Positions 51,280 to 63,231 of a stretch of DNA of 64,000 nt are shown here, in pieces (positions within the stretch are counted from its first letter, which is position 1; the number at the start of each line of letters is the position of its first letter). The stretch covers positions 21,100,854-21,164,853 of the forward strand of contig NC_045143.1 of NCBI RefSeq assembly GCF_008831285.2, given 5' to 3'. The stretch is from Nymphaea colorata. Lineage: Eukaryota; Streptophyta; Magnoliopsida; Nymphaeales; Nymphaeaceae. Under the pieces are notes generated by a model. The model had not been told where the DNA came from, ran no database searches, and saw only the letters and a list, made by a program, of their open reading frames with translations. The position numbers and the translations under genes are program-made.

Positions 51280-53880
51280 AAATAGAATTTCAGAGGCTTC
51301 GCCTTCTTCCTCTCAGAGAAACCACATACTAAATAGATAACTCAAAAGATCCTGTTGTCAATTTTATCGTTGCTTTCATCGAGATGGATTTAGGTACACT
51401 TTTGTTGCAATTGATATTATTGTTCGATTATTCAGTATGAACATGTATTGTAAATATTCAGTCCTGATAAGTGGTACAGAGCCTTCGTTCATTGTTGAAT
51501 GATGAATTATATTGTTGTCTCTGTGATATGCATGTATTTGTTCTAATGTTTTTTTTTTGGTTTTTTATTTTTATTTTTTGTGGCTTCTTTCTCTCTTGTA
51601 TGAAGTTTCATCAATGGTTTTCTCGCGTGCAGCCTCTCCCCCTTCTCTATTATAGAGCAAGCACAGTTAGATGCCTGTAGTTATTGAAAACCCACTGAGA
51701 GGTAGATTAAAGAAACAACCATCGGAATGCCGAATGGCAACCAATGGTATGATAGGGACAAGGAGAGGACAGTCAAGTGCCTGTGCCTGTGCCATCTTTA
51801 TCAACCAAAAAAATAGATGTGTTTTGGGAGGAAAGCCAACCGACCCTAACAGATAAAAGTTTCCTGTGAAGATATGCAGAATTTTGAGTGGTAAAAGCAT
51901 TCCAATCATTTGAACCTTATGATCATGAAGAAGTTTATCCTAGAAACTTCAGGACATTATTTTTGAAGAGGCTAGTGCCACGTTCCTCAATTAAGTTGAA
52001 AGTATTTTACTAAAAATGAGAAGGTTGAAATAAGTACTCAGATTAGTAAACTTGTTATATTAAAGTACAAAGACAAGTGGAACACAGAAGAGTATATCAT
52101 GAAGATGTCTCATCTTGCTTTAAAGTTAAAGACACTAAGTTTGAATTTATATAAAGACTTCACAGTGCATATGATTCTCATTTCCATTCCACTACAGTAT
52201 AGGCAGTTTAAAATTAGTTGTAATTGCCAAAAGAAAAAGTAGACTCTTAATTATCTCATTTCACACTGCATGGATAAGAAGGAGAGATTGATGAAGGACA
52301 TGATATATGCTCACTTGGCTACTCTGCCTAAAAAGAAAAAAAGAAAATAAAATAAAATAAAAAAGTTGTAGCAAACTTTTTGACCATTAAGAAACAAAAG
52401 AAACCAAGAAAAGGTAAATCAATTTGTTTCTTCTATCAGGGTGAGTTATATGAAGAAGAACTGTATCGAGTACCATACATGAAAAAAGAAATTCTGACTT
52501 TGGTTTGTTTTAAGGTTAATTTTACTTTATTACCTACATATGTTCGGTGGACAAATTTAGGTGCTACTATTCATATATGTGTGTCAAATTGCTGGCCACT
52601 AAGTGATATTGAAATATTCACCTATGTGGGTAACGGTAAGAAGAGAAAGAATGAAGCTATAGTAGATTTTTTGGTTATTGTTAATGACTAGGTGTTATTT
52701 GAATTCGGTTGAGACTTTTGTACTATCATCTTTTATATGAAATTTGGTTTCTAGTTTCCTCTTGAACAAATTGGGTTATCATTGTTCATTCGGAGATAAT
52801 AAATTTAAGTTGCTTCTAAATTCAGATTTAATTGACATTAGTTCATTATCTAGTAGTGATAACCTTTATTTACTTAATATAGTTGTTTCATATCATGAAA
52901 CTTTGCATGTTAAGGCTTGTGGTATTAAATGAAAATTTGCTAATGATGATTTTGCTATGTTGTGGTATAGATGTTTAGGTCACATACCTACAAAGAGAAT
53001 TAAAAGGCTTCTGTCAAATGGAATTCTTGTTTCTCTCGATTTTATAGACTTCTATATTTGCATTGAATGCATAAAGGGAAAATAAACAAACATTAAGATA
53101 ACAAAGGTCAATCAAGTCTTGAATGTCATAGAATTGATTCACGCTGATGTTTGTGGTCTATTCCCAATATCTTGTTAAAGTGACTAACAACACTTTATCG
53201 CATAGGTAATATTCTCGTTACTTGTAAATAATTCATGAGAAGTCTTAGTCCTTAAACATGTTTAAATCATTTAAAATCAAAGATGAAGACCAATTAGGCA
53301 AAAGAATTAAGGCTATCAAATCGAACCATGGTGGTGACTACTATGACAGATTTGATGGATTATGTGAACAATGTTTAAGTCCATTTGCTAAATATCTAGA
53401 GGAATGCAGCATAGTCCATCAATATATCACATACTTCAAGAATACATGGTAATAGCTGAGAGATGAAGCAAGACTTTTATAACCATAGTAAGAACTATGA
53501 TTAATGATTTTACCTTATCAGAGTCCCTCCAAGAAGAAACATTAAAGACTGCAACTTACATTCTAAGTAGAGTACCAACTAAAACAGTACCGAAAACCTT
53601 ATATGAATGGTAGACATGCAAAATGCCTAATATGAACATTTTTAAATTTCAAAATGTCTTGCTGAGGCAAGGTCATACATGCTGAATGAAAAGAAAATGG
53701 ATTCCATGATGGTTAGTTGTTATTTTCTTGGGTACTCTAAGAGATCCAAGAGTTACAAATTTTATGACCCAACTACAAGACATCCTTTGGGATAGGAAAT
53801 GTCCATTTCCTTGACGATATTGAGGGCATGTGACAAAGTTAGAAATGTGGTCTTTAAAGTGTAATTGATTTTCATCCCTT
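51280..53880 (+). mobile_element. Decayed Copia element (Copia-D)
   Basis: A possible primer site TGGTACAGAGCC is at about 51472, with upstream LTR-like sequence whose start I cannot place. Gag, protease, pre-integrase and integrase remnants follow in order. Reverse transcriptase is not found. The lineage differs from Copia-1/2. Confidence 0.82.
51985..53880 (+). pseudogene. Copia-D gag-pol remnants
   Basis: Gag part (about 51985-52320): KYKDKWNTEEYIMKMSHLA and TVHMILISIPLQYRQFKIS. Protease (about 52545): WTNLGATIHICVS, where the usual D-S-G is N-L-G, so catalytically dead. Pre-integrase (about 52955-53160): MLWYRCLGHIPTKRIKRLLS and ELIHADVCGLF. Integrase (about 53258-53450): KSFKIKDEDQLGKRIKAIKS and PFAKYLEECSIVHQY, then weak readings to GYSKRSKSYKFYDPTTRHP (53770). 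Many stops and frameshifts. Confidence 0.87.
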
Positions 53881-56800
53881 TGATGTTGTAGGCAGTGGTT
53901 AGGTTTTTATTCATGATATTTTTTCGTTAATAGATTGAGGTTTTTAGTACAGTTCCTAGTCGAATAAAATTGATGGCAACAAAATATGTTTTTGCATGAA
54001 GAGGTAGAAGATCTATATAATAAAGTAAATGAGATAGATGCCAGCAACGACGTTGACAAAATACATGACCTGGGCATGTCAGCTACGTAGCTGATACAGA
54101 CCCTCTTGGAGCGATGCCGAGTACCACTGAGGAGGCTGACCAATGGCCGAGGACTGGGCGGACAGCAGCCGCACAAATAGTCATAGCCATGGCTGAGAGT
54201 GCCGAAGCCAATGACGGGGACCAGGAGCCACACACGGGGATGGACAAGGAGCTCATTGAGAGGCTATCCGTGGCAGGCGCAGCAACAGGACAGGCGGGTG
54301 TACTTATGCAACCCAACCCAGCAAGCGCAGAGAAAACACGACTAGGCGTGACCAGCCAGCCAAGGATGAGATGATCGATCCTAGCGGTTCAGTTGTAGCA
54401 GCATAGGGCTAACCTAGGCAGGTGGGGGTGCAAGCCCACCCAAGGACCAGCAGTTGGAGGACATGGGGACGAGCTCAGGCATCACCTGAGCAAGTGTCGG
54501 CTTAGCCTGTACCTTTATTGCTTTTTTTTTTTTGCTTTAAAACTTCATTTGATTCTTGTTGGTGTGCATCTCGTACTGAGACAGGTGTGAACCGGTTCAG
54601 CCATGAACTATAAAAGGCTGAGACCGTGACTTTTTTGACAGGCTGTTTCAAATTCAATTCACTTTCGAGGTTTTCTTCATTGCTTTTGCATGGAGAGAGT
54701 GAATGATCATGGTGGAGTCTTGTCCATCGTGTTCTTAGTGTATGAATCCCTAGAGTTGTGTTGGCCGCTAATCTGCTACCAGCGATTGAAGCTACATTTT
54801 GGTCCCAATATCGTGCGTAGTGTGGTCTACGGTGCATTCTTTGAAACCACAGCAAGGTTTAGAGGCCGAGACTGCCATAGGGACTGCAGAGAAAAAAGGA
54901 AGAAGCACATGTGATCAGCAGAGCACTTTCAATCGGCCATGATGTATCGGCTGGACTTCTACATGAGATAAATATCTCCCACGTTCTTATCGTAGAATTT
55001 CAGGACGTCATTACGATTCAGATCTCCATCGGTCTAACGTGGAAATAGATTGGGCAATTTCGGTCGATTCGAAGGCCCTACTTGATTGAGCAACTAGGCG
55101 TGATTCAGCACATTTGATCATGACCTTCATGGGGTCTAATGCCAGATTGCAGCTAGGAGGTCTCAGCTTTGGCATAGGATCTTCGTCAGTCTCATTGGGT
55201 TAATTTGTGCTTGTTTAGACGACGAAAAATCTTGGGGGAAGAACAAAGAGAGATCGGCTACATCAAGTTCACATTTGGCCGGTTTTCAGCCTACGGGTAT
55301 CAAGGGGTTAGCAGCAAGTTCTGAGGGCTGAAGCCGGCAATTTACTAGAGGATTTACCACGCGATATACCCTGTTGGATTCGTTGGAATCTCATTGGATT
55401 CATCAGAATCTCATATACCACATATCCGAAAATCAGGCCAAGAGGAGAACGATTGACCGGAGTAATCCTAGGCTGATTGGAAAGTGTGCAGCGGTGAAGG
55501 ACGACCGGCGAGTTGAAGGAGATCCGGTGTTGTAATTCTAGCAGTCACGAGAATTGTAACCCTAATTCCATCGGAGGATATTTTCCGATTTGTCCCTGTA
55601 TCAGCAATATTTAACTTATTTGAATTAGGGTTGACCAAGGGCAGATTGGTCCGAAGGAGGAGATTAAAGGTGAAAGGCCACAATTCCTAACCCTAGCGCT
55701 ACGGAGCTGCCGAACCAAAGGACGGGCGCCGCAAGAGCACACTAGTCTCTTTCCTAATCCGTCTCCAATGTTTTAGGAAAGGATTAGAGCTCGCATCAGC
55801 TGGAAACATTTGTGGAACCCTTAAGGAAGGTGCCGATGGATCAGCTGTCACGTGTTCTTGAGGGGCTCATGCCCAAGAAGGGAGGAGCTGAGGTTTCCAA
55901 ATCGTCTCCTAAAATTTTAGACAGGATGACTCTTCTAAGAAGGAGGATTCGGTGCGCCTAGAGGGGCAGGATCAACTTGATATGGAAGGTGCCACGTGGG
56001 AGCTAGGAGAGCTGCCACCACAACAGAGCTTCGAGGGTTTCTAGGAAACCCTAGCCAAACAAGGAAGGCGGCCGCCCATTGAATCACGGTGAAGTGCACT
56101 ACCAAAGGATTAATTCCTTGCTAGTTTATTCCAATTTTAACTACCTTGTATCAAGGATTGTTGCTGCATTCTTGCTGGATGAGGGAGTTAGTGAGTCCTT
56201 AACACCCGACGGTCAGACTTGACCGAAGCATTCCAGCTGCTTAATTCAACCAGTGATCATTATTGAAGGAATCGCATCTACCGGGTGACATCGGTGATTA
56301 CTTCTCTCAATCGACTTGACTACATCTTGGGGTTGATTGGTGAATCCGGTGATTGCAATACTACCCTCTATCTTGCTGATTTCGATAGGAAAATAACTCT
56401 TTGAATTGTCTGTATATCAAGGACTAATCAAGGACTAGCGGAGGTGGCAATCACGACATATCTAGCCGCGTATTGGGAGGAGTACCGGAGGAGGAATACT
56501 GAGGGGGCAGTAGCTTGCTGCCGGTCGTTCACCCTCAGTGAGGCATTGAGGAGTCCCTAGGCAAGGCCCCAGGAGGTGAGAATCGGTTACCCCTATAGAA
56601 ATCGGGGAGGTTGTTCATTTGTTTCCAGTCCATCGAATTTGTCTTGTGACTCACGGGGTTTCTCTAAGGCACCACTTGCCAAGAACATAGCCCCGTATCA
56701 CGCACACCACCTATTGAGGGCAGCAAGGGTGTGGTTTGTTCGAATAGGGATTGTATGGCAGAATGGCTTGTGTGTGATGGATGTTATGAGTGAGGAGTGA

Positions 56801-57200
56801 AATTCTTGTACACAGTGGTTGTAATAAGCCTCATCATCCTCTTGAGAACTTTGTAGTAGGCTTGAAACTGGGGTGGGATAACCTCCTTGTACTACCATCC
56901 TAAGAGTTGAATTGAGCTGGGGTGACTATCCGGCCGGGCACATTTTGTACTTAACTATTTTATGAGTGGCTGCAACATCACCTCCGAGTATTCCTGGGTG
57001 GGTGCCGGCCAGTAGGGAAGATTTCTATCACCGATGAGTAATAGCCACAACTGATTGAAACCAATCATCAAATGCTTTGGGTGTGGCCAAACCCTAGCAC
57101 GTGAAGCCTACAGTTGGTGTGGCCCTGTTTGATTGTTAAAACAAAAGCCTAAATCAACAATGTTTCAAACTACAAATGAGGAGTCTGATGCCATGGACTA
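53881..57200. other. Unclassified GC-richer region, LTR-retrotransposon-like
   Basis: It differs in composition from its surroundings. A TATA-type box CTATAAAAGG is at 54608-54617. A GC-rich 86-codon frame at 54114-54374 (+) has no recognisable domain. There are further CCCTAATTCC-type leader-like stretches. No reverse transcriptase, integrase or paired LTR found. Confidence 0.35.
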
Positions 57201-58241
57201 TGGCTCATAGGATGTTTGCACCGTGCCAATTAGCTAAGCCGACAGTAAATCAACTTCGCAATTTTATAGAATTCAAGGGATGCACAAAAATTTTACATCT
57301 CAATAGTTATAATCGGATGATTCATATTATCAAACATCTGGAGTACAACTAAACCCTAACATGTTATACCAAAACATTATGGCGGTTATTTCAACCACTA
57401 TGGTAGGAATCTTGTCCGTTATGGTTGTTCTGCTTGGCTAGTTGGTATGGCACAATAACTCGACTAAAATTCACGAGGGAAATCCATTTTTTCCACTTGT
57501 TGGATCCCCTCCCCCTTATTTTCTTCTCAATTTCATAATAAATCTACTATAGGAATTAAACGTTTTCACATCAAGAGACCTACTAGGCCGTAGCCTTGCT
57601 CTGGGACATTTCTTTTTTTTCTTCATTGTTTTCTCTCTCTTCTTCTTCTTCTCTTCCTCATTGTCTCTCACTCCCTCGCTCCGTGCCCAAAGTTACCACT
57701 CGAAGGGGTGGCCCTCCTATATTAATATTGAATTTTGTTATTATTTTATTATAAGTTATGTATTCTATTAGAAGGAGGCACAATTTATTTATTTTTATTT
57801 TGAGGACGTGCAAAAAAGAAGTGGGAGTGGTCAATTGGTTGCAACACTTGGTATGAACTTGGGTGGACACCTAGTCAACTGGGTGTCACCCTCCTGTGGC
57901 ACCACTCATTCTGAGTTAATGAGGGTTAGTTAACTTTGTTTAGTCTGCATTGGATGATTAATTAACTTAATTTTTGATTTGCATGAGTTCATTCCAGTTT
58001 AACTCTTTAATCCTTGCCAATTAGCATGCGACCAATCTACCCTGGTCTTCTTACAATTTCCATTTCTATCCCTACATCTTCTTTTGTATTGATCCTTCCC
58101 TTGTCTTTTCTATAAATTCTTAACATGCCCTTGATGTAAAATTGTCATAATTCACTGATCCATGTCCCTTACAAATAATTGAATTTATCTCAATTAGGAA
58201 TAGTCCAATTGGCTATCGGACCGAACCTACACCAAGTTAAC
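57201..58241. other. Intergenic, nothing recognised
   Basis: AT-rich with a TC-rich run at about 57605-57670. No supportable feature. Confidence 0.55.
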
Positions 58242-58329
58242 TGTAATCACCCCAAATTTTTCAAAAAAAGAGGGCTATTAAAATTTTAGGTCTATTATTT
58301 TTAAAATAAATTTTAAATCCAAGTTTAGA

Positions 58330-58675
58330 TCCAAATCGAGAATTCCAAACTCAAATTCCAAAGGCGAATTCAAATTTTGAATTTTGGCTCCAAAACTCCT
58401 TCCTCTTGGATTCAAATCTTGAATTCAAATTTCAAATTTTAGCTCTAAAACTCTTCCCTTTTGAATTCAAATCATAAATTCAAATTTTGAATTTTGGCTC
58501 TAAAATTCTTCCCTCTTGAATTCAAATATTGAATTTGAATTTCAAATTTTGGCTCCAAAACTCTTCCCTCTTGAATTAAATCTTGAATTTGAATTTTGAA
58601 TTTTGGTTCTAAAAGGTTTTCCCTCTTGAATTCAAATATTGAATTCAAATTTCGAATTTTGGCTCCATAATTCTC
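58330..58675 (+). repeat. Tandem repeat, about 56-bp unit, six imperfect copies
   Basis: GAATTTTGGCTCCAAAACTC and CTTCCCTCTTGAATTCAAAT recur with starts near 58386, 58443, 58496, 58550, 58606 and 58663. It sits just upstream of the TATA box in the LTR-like sequence, an arrangement seen in LTR enhancers. Confidence 0.88.
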
Positions 58676-58684
58676 TATAAATAC
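58675..58684 (+). promoter_or_regulatory. TATA box of the long LTR
   Basis: CTATAAATAC right after the tandem array. It is followed about 50 bp later by GAGAAACCCTAG-type leader sequence. Confidence 0.55.
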
Positions 58685-58979
58685 CTCTCACTTCTCCCCT
58701 CTTAGGCAAGAGTTAGCCTTGGGAGAAACCCTAGAGTATTCTCACTTGAAGACTTAGGGTTTCTCTTAAGTTCTTTCTCTCTCCCTCTTCCTCTTTCCAT
58801 TTCTCTTCATCTTCAACATCTTGGGAGCTTCATTCAGGGCCCGTTTGACGGGCAAGAAATATCCTGTAGTACAGGAAAAAATTTCCAAATTTTAAAAAAT
58901 TTTAGGTTTCATCAAACGCGTCAATTTTTTTGGAGCCGTTAAACTCGTTTCCGGAAAAATATTTCCGGAAACATGTTTC

Positions 58980-59799
58980 CACCGCGAGGGGTGGAAACGT
59001 ATTTCCAGGTTTATTTTTCTGCACGTTAGGGCTCGCGTCTTCCTCCTACCGCTGCCTCTCGCGTCTTCCTCCTGCCGCTGCCTCATCCGCTGCCTCTCGC
59101 GTCTTGCTCCTGCCATTGCTTCATCGTTCTCAACTTCCTTCGTCGCTGCCTCACACTGCTGCTGCCTTGTCTTCCTCTTCTCATCCTCTTCTCATCTTCG
59201 TCCTTCGCCTCACGCTGCTGCTGCCTCGTCTTCTTTTAACTTGTTTGTCCTCCGCCGCTGCCTCACGGTGCTGTTGCCTCATCTTCCTCTTCTCATCTTC
59301 ATCCTCCGCCACTGCCTCACGCTGCTGCATCGCTTCCCTCCTGTCGCAACGCCTCCCTCTTGCTGCATCGCCTCCCTTCATCACCTCCCTCCTGCCTCCC
59401 TTGTCATCTCTCTTGGCCCACTGTGAGCTTTTTATTCTTTTGCTGCCTTTTTCTTCTCCAATCCCTACCAATGGATTTCATCATTTTAGGGGTTTTGCTT
59501 GTTGAACTGCGGTTCTCCCTATTTGTTTTTTGGGATCAAGATTAGGGGTTTTGCTTGCAGAATTCAGGGCGATAGATTCCCATAGCCCCTCCACTTTGGT
59601 GGAATTAGGAATACAGGATCTCGGTGAAGCGTGCGAATGTTCCCTTCTCACTGTCTTTCTCTTGCTGGTATGTTTTGTGCTGTATTTATTTTCTCGTCTC
59701 CTTTAAATGGGAGGAAATTCGCGTCCTTAGCCGGGGAACCTGTCGGTTTTCCCTCTTGGGGGAAGTCGAGCGACTAGTTGTGAGTTTTCAGGCGGCGAG
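58980..59799 (+). other. CT-rich leader upstream of the captured exon
   Basis: Repeated CCTCCTGCCGCTGCCTC- and CTTCGTC-type words (about 59040-59400), then an ordinary leader to the ATG. The composition fits a 5' untranslated region. Long open readings in this stretch are by-products of the repeat. Confidence 0.5.
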
Positions 59800-59952
59800 A
59801 TGGGCCTGCCCTACGACGACGTCATGCTCATCCGGCATGCCCTGAAAGCAGGGGAGCCGGCAGTCATCACCGTCAACTGCCCCAACAAGACGGGGCTCGG
59901 GCATGACCTCTGCTGGATAATCCTCGAGTTCGGGCTCAGCATCAACCGTGGA
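59800..59952 (+). pseudogene. Captured first exon of an ACT-domain (ACR9/ACR10-like) gene
   Basis: ATG in the context GGCGAG-ATG-GG, then 51 residues beginning MGLPYDDVMLIRHALKAGEP and including ITVNCPNKTGLGHDLCWIIL and EFGLSINRG, followed by the donor GTTAAG. This is the N-terminal ACT half-domain (V-T-V-N-C-P-x-x-x-G-L-G) of plant ACR proteins, which are thought to bind amino acids. The remaining ACT domains are not found downstream, so I call it a captured fragment. The upstream CT-rich leader and 3' flank to about 60.1 kb may be captured with it. Confidence 0.8.
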
Positions 59953-61154
59953 GTTAAGTTTTTCCGGTGTTGCCCTTTGCTTGGTTCCAGTCCCTTGCAG
60001 AATTCCCGGTTTCTTTTTTAATTCTTTTGCTATACTAGATGTACTGTAGAGGATGGTGTTAGCGACAGAAAATCTAGTTTTCGTATTCGGTTCTCCAATT
60101 AAGAAATTTTAGGATATGAGAGAATGCAAAATTGCATGCTTGATCGGTCTTCCTTGACCGTGTTGTTGGCCAGTGATGAAGGAATTTATGAGTTGGGGCT
60201 GGAAGCTGTTTTTCTGCTAAATGGAAAATGTGTTGCAGAAACATGGTAACTGAAATTTCATAGTGACTGAGACAGTTGCTCGAAGATTAGCCCTTTGACA
60301 AAGATGAAAAAATTCAGATCTGTGTCTTGGTAATGTTATCATTAGGTAGCATTAATACTTAGTTCACTTCTTTGGGGAACATGGTAGATGTGAATTTTTG
60401 ATAATTGTTTTACTTCAGTTATCTGTTTTTTCTTTCTTATGTTCATGCATTTGAATAATGTCGCTAATTAATAAGGCCACCTACGATCTGCTTCCGAATG
60501 TGTGAATGATGTACTATGCTCTGCTTTTAGGCTAGTATTATCCTGAATCACTAATTGCATGATGTTTTTGTAGGACATCTTGTTGCATATGTTGTTGCTT
60601 GATTATCTTTTTGTGAAGCCTAGCATGTGACTGAAAATAAGGTGATAAAAGCACAAAAATTCCCTGCTTAGCTGCAATTACTCACATACCGTGAGCTTGC
60701 CTCCTGAATGCATGCCTGAAAGATGATTCTTTCTGGTTGAGAAATTGCATGTTTTATCTAGTTTGGTTAATCATATGGAGAGGCTGAGGCACAACCCAGA
60801 ATACAATATAACACCATCTACCATTCGATGGAGTAAGGATGCTTCTTCAACCTCTCCCAAAGCTGTCATCTTTACCCATTGAACTTCTGTGTCGAGGTTA
60901 CTCTTTCAATTTTTGTTTTGGGGTTCTCACCGGAAAAATGTTTCCTTTTTAAGAATTAATATTTTGAAAATGTGGAAATATATTTCCTTATCATCAAACA
61001 CAGAAATATATTTCTGGAAATATGTTTCTCAGTCATCACACACACACATCAAAATGGGAATCAGAAATATTTTTCTCATTCCTTTTTTCTAGGAAATATA
61101 TTTCCAGAAATATATTTTCAATTCCATATTTCTAGGCCATCAAACGGCCCCTCA

Positions 61155-63231
61155 AGGTAAGTCCAAGATCATTCAAAAAAAGAGGGATCATTTCCAATAT
61201 CAATCACATTCGAGGTATTTAACCTTCCTCTATTTCTATTTTCATTTTTTCTTCTCTCCATGACATTTTCAATATCATTCATATCCGAGGTATGTAAACC
61301 TCAATTTTCATTTCATCCTTTTCTCTCTTCTTCCTCTCCTCATGGCCATATGAGATAGCCCTCAATCTATATTTTTAGAATCAAGAGGCTATGTTCAAGT
61401 GCATCGGGAGCATGACAAGATGAGATGATATTTTATGTTCATGCTTATATCATGCAATCTTTCATTTTCATATCATCCTTTTCCTCTTGCCATCTTCCCA
61501 TGGCTGTGCAAGATAGCTCAAATGATCCCGAATCAAGAGCTACTCTTGAGTGCACCGGGAATATGAGCAAGATGGAACAAAATCCATATCTTCATTTATC
61601 TCCAAAAGTATACTTGATATATTGTCTTCATTCATCATTCATGCTTGAAATGATGCTCATGCATGATATTCTAATCTTCCATTTATATGACCCAATGCAC
61701 AATGAGAGTGAGTGTTTGAGGTTGGGATTTCTTTTTGTGATTTTTGAGGTTGGGACTTGTCCAACCCGGGGAAAACTTTCACGAAATATGTACATGTTAA
61801 TATGCATTTGCATGTCATTTTGCGCTAGTTTCTTTCCTAATCACCCAATTAGGAACCCTAACGAGTTACTCGTTATATTGCTTGATTTTCTTCCATATCC
61901 AATGGTGAAAGAAATATATCCCTTGTGGCAAACCAAATCATAACATTTCATGTTTAGATATGAATCATATTTTCCAAAACACTTTCAAAAGAAACTTCTC
62001 TAATGCGGCCTTGGAGACTTAACTTATGTTCTTGCATGAGCCTAAGTTCCCCTCCTGCCTATATCAAAAATTGAAGTTGTCTATTTTTAATTCATTTCTG
62101 GATTTTAGTTATCATGAAGACAAGTACGTATATACATGTTATATATGTATATGTGTACATGACTATTTCTTTTTGTCATTCTCTTTTTATGATTAAATAT
62201 ATTCTTTTACAAACTCTCACATACGTATATATAAATATATATACGTGTATTCCATTTCTAAATCTCTCTCTCTTTCGAAAATGATCTTTTCTTCTCTATT
62301 TGATTTAAACATCATTTTTTACAAGCTTTCATATACGTATCTATACATATATATATACATATATATGTACATATATATACGTATATGAATACATATCTCT
62401 CTTTCTTTTAAATCTTTGATTTTATGATTTTCAAGATCTATTTCTCTATATCTCTCTTGAGATGTAGTCTTTCATATTTTCTGTTCTTTTAATGTGTTAC
62501 CATTTAAGATTTTAATTTTTCATTTGCCGACCTAATCAAGACCACAAACCAAGTAATGACCCAATATTGGATTCATGCTTGATAGGTCTACAATCCCAAT
62601 CCATTTTCAAAAACTTTTCTTTCATATATATGATATTTACAAAAACAAAAATCTTATATGTATGTTGTGGTAGGAATGACTTTAGATGAATGTTGTGGTC
62701 GGAATGTTTTACATTCTTCCAATCATATAGGATAAATGCATCCATGCATTCTCACCCTTATTTCACTTATGATCACAAGCACATCTCCAAAAGAACTTAA
62801 GCAAGAGGGGATGAAGCTCTAACTAGGTGGTAACCGAATTAGAGCAAAATCTCAAACCTACTTAAAGTCTTAAGAAAACACTAAAGTAATTTCAAAATGA
62901 TTTCACAAGATTTTCAAATGATATTTACTAATTCTACTTTTTTTTCAAAATATTTCACATTTTCAAGCAACTCTTCAATAGTCTTTTCAAAAGTTTGAAA
63001 CATCAAACTTTCAATATTTTCTACACCGCATATAGAATCAAAATGATGTTTAAGTTAAAATGAAATGCATCAATGATGAACATAGCCCTTGGATTGATTA
63101 CCCCCGGTAAAGGCGCCAGGAACGGTCAATCCTCGTACCGACGGGCGAGTCCTTTTTCTTTCCTATTTCAAAACAAACCTCATTTTTCTGAAGCATTCCA
63201 AAACCAAATAGAAAATTTTGAGATGCAAACA
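61155..63231 (+). other. Right part of the long LTR
   Basis: AT-rich. Contains TACGTATATAC-type alternating runs (about 62100-62400). No coding region seen. Confidence 0.4.

Larger units (their letters stand above)
58837..61151 (+). mobile_element. Pack-type TIR element carrying a gene fragment
   Basis: The left tip GGGCCCGTTTGACGGGC and the inverted right tip GGGGCCGTTTGATGGCC match at all but 3 of 17 positions, then both continue AGAAATAT. The 3-bp target duplication TCA lies at 58834-58836 and 61152-61154. ATATTTCCGGAAA/AGAAATATATTTCC words repeat inside both ends. No transposase. The middle is GC-rich and unlike the flanks, and contains an ACR-like first exon. A 3-bp duplication suggests PIF/Harbinger-like, but TCA is not the usual TWA. 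Confidence 0.82.
58242..63231 (+). repeat. Long Ty3-type LTR, interrupted by a TIR element
   Basis: Starts TGTAATCACCCCAAATTTTT and, 4.99 kb later, ends GCAAACA before a primer-site-like TGGCGACCATGATGGGACC (63234). Removing the TIR element and one TCA leaves about 2.67 kb. It contains a TATA box (58675) and a tandem array. No second LTR in the window, so this may be the 5' LTR of an element running off the right edge. Boundaries are inferred from motifs only. Confidence 0.5.

Noticed and set aside
59181-59471. Minus-strand Arg/Glu/Lys-rich frame
   Set aside because: Complement of the same CT-rich leader, composition artefact.
58930-59505. 191-codon frame upstream of the ACR-like exon
   Set aside because: Ser/Leu-rich reading of CT repeats; better explained as captured 5' leader.
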